From Clostridia bacterium (GTDB lineage Bacteria; Bacillota; Clostridia; Oscillospirales; Oscillospiraceae), in NCBI GenBank assembly GCA_021153265.1, contig JAGKTU010000050.1, forward strand, positions 1-15,957: DNA of 15,957 nucleotides, read 5' to 3'. Positions 13,697-15,957 of this stretch are shown here, one piece after another. A program made the position numbers and the translations under genes. Numbering within the stretch: the stretch's first letter is position 1; the number at the start of each line of letters is the position of its first letter. The notes under the pieces were generated by a model that was not told where the DNA came from, did no database searches, and saw nothing but the letters and a program-made list of their open reading frames with translations.

Positions 13697-15835
13697 TAGA
13701 AACTCCAGTTTTACGCCAGCACCAAAGGTTCTCGGTGTCACCATACTGTCGAACTGGACGATGTACCCTTCCTGCGCTCTCGGAATGCCGATGATCTGCC
13801 CCTCTCCGAAAACCATATGCTTCACCCGTTTGCCAACAGCCTGATCGGGCTGCTCCACCGCCGAAGAAAAGTCCTCCGTCCGGCGGATTCCGGCCATAGC
13901 TTCCTCCACAAGTTCCGGATCCAGCGGCACCACATAATCCACATGCTCTTTTTCCGCATTGAACAGGAATCGGCTGGGGTACCGGAACGAACCGTCATAA
14001 TTCGCTCCCGCCGCATCCGACAGGAACAGCCTGTCTCTGGCTCTTGTGAAAGCTACGTAACACAACCGCCGTTCTTCCTCCAGTTTCTCCCGTGTATTTG
14101 CCCGTTTTCCGGGGAAAATTCCCTCGGACAGACCGCAAAGGAACACATTGGGGAATTCCAGACCCTTAGCTGCATGAATGGTCATCAGCTTCACCGCCTG
14201 AGCCTTCTCCGTCTGATCCATGTTGGTAAACAGAGCCGCATGATCCAAATAATTACCCAAACTGACCTCTTCCCCGGCTTTGCGCTGGAAGTCATAGATG
14301 GCCTGCTTCAGTTCCGCCAGATTGTCCAGCCGTTCCTCCTCACCGGAAGACCTCAGCATCTGCTCATAGCCGCTTTCACTTAACACTCCCGTCAGCAGAT
14401 CTGTCAGGTCCATCCCATCAAAGATGGCCCTGTATTTTTCAATCAGTCGAACGTATTCCTTCGCTCTGCTTCGCATAATGAGCGGCGTATCCAGATTGGA
14501 TTTGAGGCTCTCGTACAGACTGCATTCATTCAGCGCGGCATATTCCTTGATCATGGCAATTCTGGTGCGCCCCACACCTCTTCTCGGCTCGTTGACCGTT
14601 CGCAGGAAACTGATATCATCTCCGCAATAGATCATTCTCAGGTAGCAAAGCACATCTTTGATCTCCTTGCGCTTGTAAAATTCCACACCGGAGTACAGCA
14701 CATAAGGAATCTTGTTCCGAATCAGTGACTCTTCCAGCGCACGGGACACATAGTGTGCCCGATACAGAACGCCCATTGTGCTGTAGGGCTGTCCGCCCTC
14801 GTGAAGGGCGCGCATATTGGCGGTAACCCAGTCCGCCTCCAATTGGGAGTTCTTCGCATGAAAATACAGCGGTTTTTTCGCATCACTTCGCACCGGGGTT
14901 AGCTTCTTCTTGAGCCTGTCCCGATTTTTGTCGATGAGGGCATTCGACGCCGCCAAAATCTGCGGTGCAGACCGATAATTCGTGTTCAGATAGATGGTTT
15001 TCGCATTCTCGTGTCGGCTGTCAAATTCCAGAATGAACTTCACATCCGCCCCACGCCAGGTATAGATGGTCTGATCCGGGTCACCCACCACGAACAGGTT
15101 CTTGTGATAGCCGCTTAAGATATCCGCCAGTGCGTATTGATCCTTATCGATGTCCTGAAACTCATCCACCATCACATATTCCAGCCGCTGCTGCCATTTC
15201 TCCCTCGTTGCCTTGTCATGTTCCAGAATGTACAGCGCAAAATAGACCAGATCGTCAAAATCCAATCCATAGCACTTCCGCTGCTCATAGAAGTACCGAT
15301 AGAGCACTTTATCTTTGAGCGTAGTTGCCTCTTCGGACAGTTTCAGCAGCCGGTTCACATCGGGATCGATCAACGTCTTCACATATCCTCTGCCGCCCTT
15401 GCGCCAGCCGATGTGATCCACAGCCTCCCGGATGGTCATATCCCTGCCGGTGATACCCAGATCCTCGAAAACCGTCTTCAGGATGGCCTCCTTGTCCTCC
15501 TCATCCAGCACGATGAAGGTGGTGGGATACTGCACCACATGGCAGTCCTCTTTTAACAGACCCACGCAGAATCCGTGAAAAGTGGTGATCCTTCCCAGAT
15601 CCTGATCGGGCAGCTGCCGCCGGATGCGCTTTTTCATCTCAGCCGCCGCCTTGTTGGTAAAGGTGACGCACAGGATATTCGCCGTCGAAATCCCCAGCGC
15701 CTCCACCAGATACATATACCGGGCGGTCAAGGTCTTGGTCTTGCCCGACCCGGCGCCTGCCACCACCCGGATGTAGCCCTCCGTAGTCGTCGCCGCCTCA
15801 TATTGCTCCGGATTTAATTCCTTTAAGTATTCCAT
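13694..15835 (-). CDS. pcrA: UvrD-family DNA helicase, PcrA type
   Basis: This 713-residue superfamily 1 helicase moves 3' to 5' on single-stranded DNA. In Bacillota, PcrA works in nucleotide excision repair, removal of RecA from DNA, rescue of blocked transcription and plasmid rolling-circle replication. Motifs in order are the Q-motif LNPEQYEAA, Walker A AGAGSGKT (26-33), VTFTNKAAAEMKKR (57-70), TTFHGFC (84-90), DEFQD (224-228), GDPDQTIYTWRGA (251-263), TIHAAKGLEF (552-561) and YVAFTRARDRL (593-603). The C-terminal beta tail GKRVKHMVFGEG (668-679) is the RNA polymerase-binding Tudor-like segment seen in PcrA, which favours PcrA over Rep. Length is near the Bacillus protein. ATG 15833-15835 follows GGAGGAGG at a workable distance. 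It stands alone between a shared terminator and a palindromic leader. Confidence 0.9.
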   Translation of the reverse strand: MEYLKELNPEQYEAATTTEGYIRVVAGAGSGKTKTLTARYMYLVEALGISTANILCVTFTNKAAAEMKKRIRRQLPDQDLGRITTFHGFCVGLLKEDCHVVQYPTTFIVLDEEDKEAILKTVFEDLGITGRDMTIREAVDHIGWRKGGRGYVKTLIDPDVNRLLKLSEEATTLKDKVLYRYFYEQRKCYGLDFDDLVYFALYILEHDKATREKWQQRLEYVMVDEFQDIDKDQYALADILSGYHKNLFVVGDPDQTIYTWRGADVKFILEFDSRHENAKTIYLNTNYRSAPQILAASNALIDKNRDRLKKKLTPVRSDAKKPLYFHAKNSQLEADWVTANMRALHEGGQPYSTMGVLYRAHYVSRALEESLIRNKIPYVLYSGVEFYKRKEIKDVLCYLRMIYCGDDISFLRTVNEPRRGVGRTRIAMIKEYAALNECSLYESLKSNLDTPLIMRSRAKEYVRLIEKYRAIFDGMDLTDLLTGVLSESGYEQMLRSSGEEERLDNLAELKQAIYDFQRKAGEEVSLGNYLDHAALFTNMDQTEKAQAVKLMTIHAAKGLEFPNVFLCGLSEGIFPGKRANTREKLEEERRLCYVAFTRARDRLFLSDAAGANYDGSFRYPSRFLFNAEKEHVDYVVPLDPELVEEAMAGIRRTEDFSSAVEQPDQAVGKRVKHMVFGEGQIIGIPRAQEGYIVQFDSMVTPRTFGAGVKLEFL

Positions 15836-15858
15836 TTCCTCGCCTCCTCCAGTTTTGT

Positions 15859-15914
15859 ACGTTGAATGAAAAAGTGAAAGTAATGCAAATTACTCTCCAC
15901 GAATAATTCAACGT
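15859..15914. repeat. Nested inverted repeat upstream of pcrA
   Basis: ACGTTGAAT (15859-15867) and ATTCAACGT (15906-15914) form a perfect 9-bp inverted repeat. Within it AGTAAT (15879-15884), GCAA and ATTACT (15889-15894) form a second one. Both share the centre 15886/15887, and the unpaired arms are 11 bases on each side. It lies 24 bases before the pcrA start and directly after a possible upstream stop codon. It may be a weak terminator of the upstream gene (the minus strand continues TTTCACTTTTT), an operator, or part of the pcrA promoter: TTGAAT at 15911-15906 could serve as a -35, but a good -10 is missing. It does not match a Bacillota LexA box. Confidence 0.6.
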
Positions 15915-15915
15915 C

Positions 15916-15957
15916 TCATAGCCACTTCAGGGCCGTCAGAGCATCGGTTAATGACTC
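15916..15957 (-). CDS. Possible last 13 codons of an upstream gene
   Basis: On the minus strand, a frame open from the window edge reads ESLTDALTALKWL and stops at TGA 15918-15916. The helix-like tail and its position before a hairpin fit the end of a gene read in the same direction as pcrA. It is too short to identify, and another frame (ending VAMRR) is also open here. Confidence 0.3.
   Translation of the reverse strand, partial: ESLTDALTALKWL

Noticed and set aside
715..15835. Anti-phage defence island, given three helicase/nuclease-type proteins
   Set aside because: AddA, AddB and PcrA are housekeeping repair proteins with full family signatures, set among sporulation and isoprenoid genes. 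No toxin, reverse transcriptase, restriction or mobile gene is present.

Overview
The window comes from an endospore-forming member of the Bacillota, most likely class Clostridia and perhaps the Oscillospiraceae/Ruminococcaceae side. The evidence is the spoVA operon end, spoIIR, an AddAB (not RecBCD) recombination enzyme, strong AGGAGG-type ribosome binding sites, and G+C that by eye is a little above half. The genus cannot be read from the sequence. Coding density is high and no intergenic gap exceeds about 150 bases. I see no rRNA, tRNA, CRISPR array, insertion sequence or phage gene.

Layout. (1) 1-716, plus strand: the 3' end of spoVAD, then spoVAE, then a 41-residue protein made almost only of Asn and Gln, closed by a strong terminator. 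(2) 715-9060, minus strand, transcribed right to left: ispE, spoIIR, addB, addA. A sigma-A-type promoter lies before ispE, and a hairpin-plus-T-run separates ispE from spoIIR. addB and addA overlap by 11 bases. (3) 9211-9414, plus: a small two-helix membrane protein of the DUF378/YuzA type. (4) 9454-13663: a divergent pair sharing a 139-base promoter region. To the left is a zinc-ribbon, single-pass membrane protein with Big-like and SH3 domains. To the right is a receptor-like Ser/Thr kinase with about four Fn3-like outer domains. (5) 13694-15835, minus: a PcrA/UvrD helicase. Upstream of it are a nested inverted repeat and the possible last codons of another gene.

How the genes fit together. 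SpoVAD/SpoVAE act in dipicolinic acid transport into the forespore, and SpoIIR is the forespore signal that triggers sigma-E activation. AddAB and PcrA process double-strand breaks and stalled DNA. IspE belongs to the non-mevalonate isoprenoid pathway. The kinase and its zinc-ribbon neighbour look like an uncharacterised envelope-sensing pair.

The best candidates for something new are the strictly alternating Asn-X mini-protein behind spoVAE, the Fn3-type receptor kinase with its divergent zinc-ribbon/SH3 partner, the hairpin that hides the spoIIR ribosome binding site, and an AddB whose N-terminal Walker A motif is gone.
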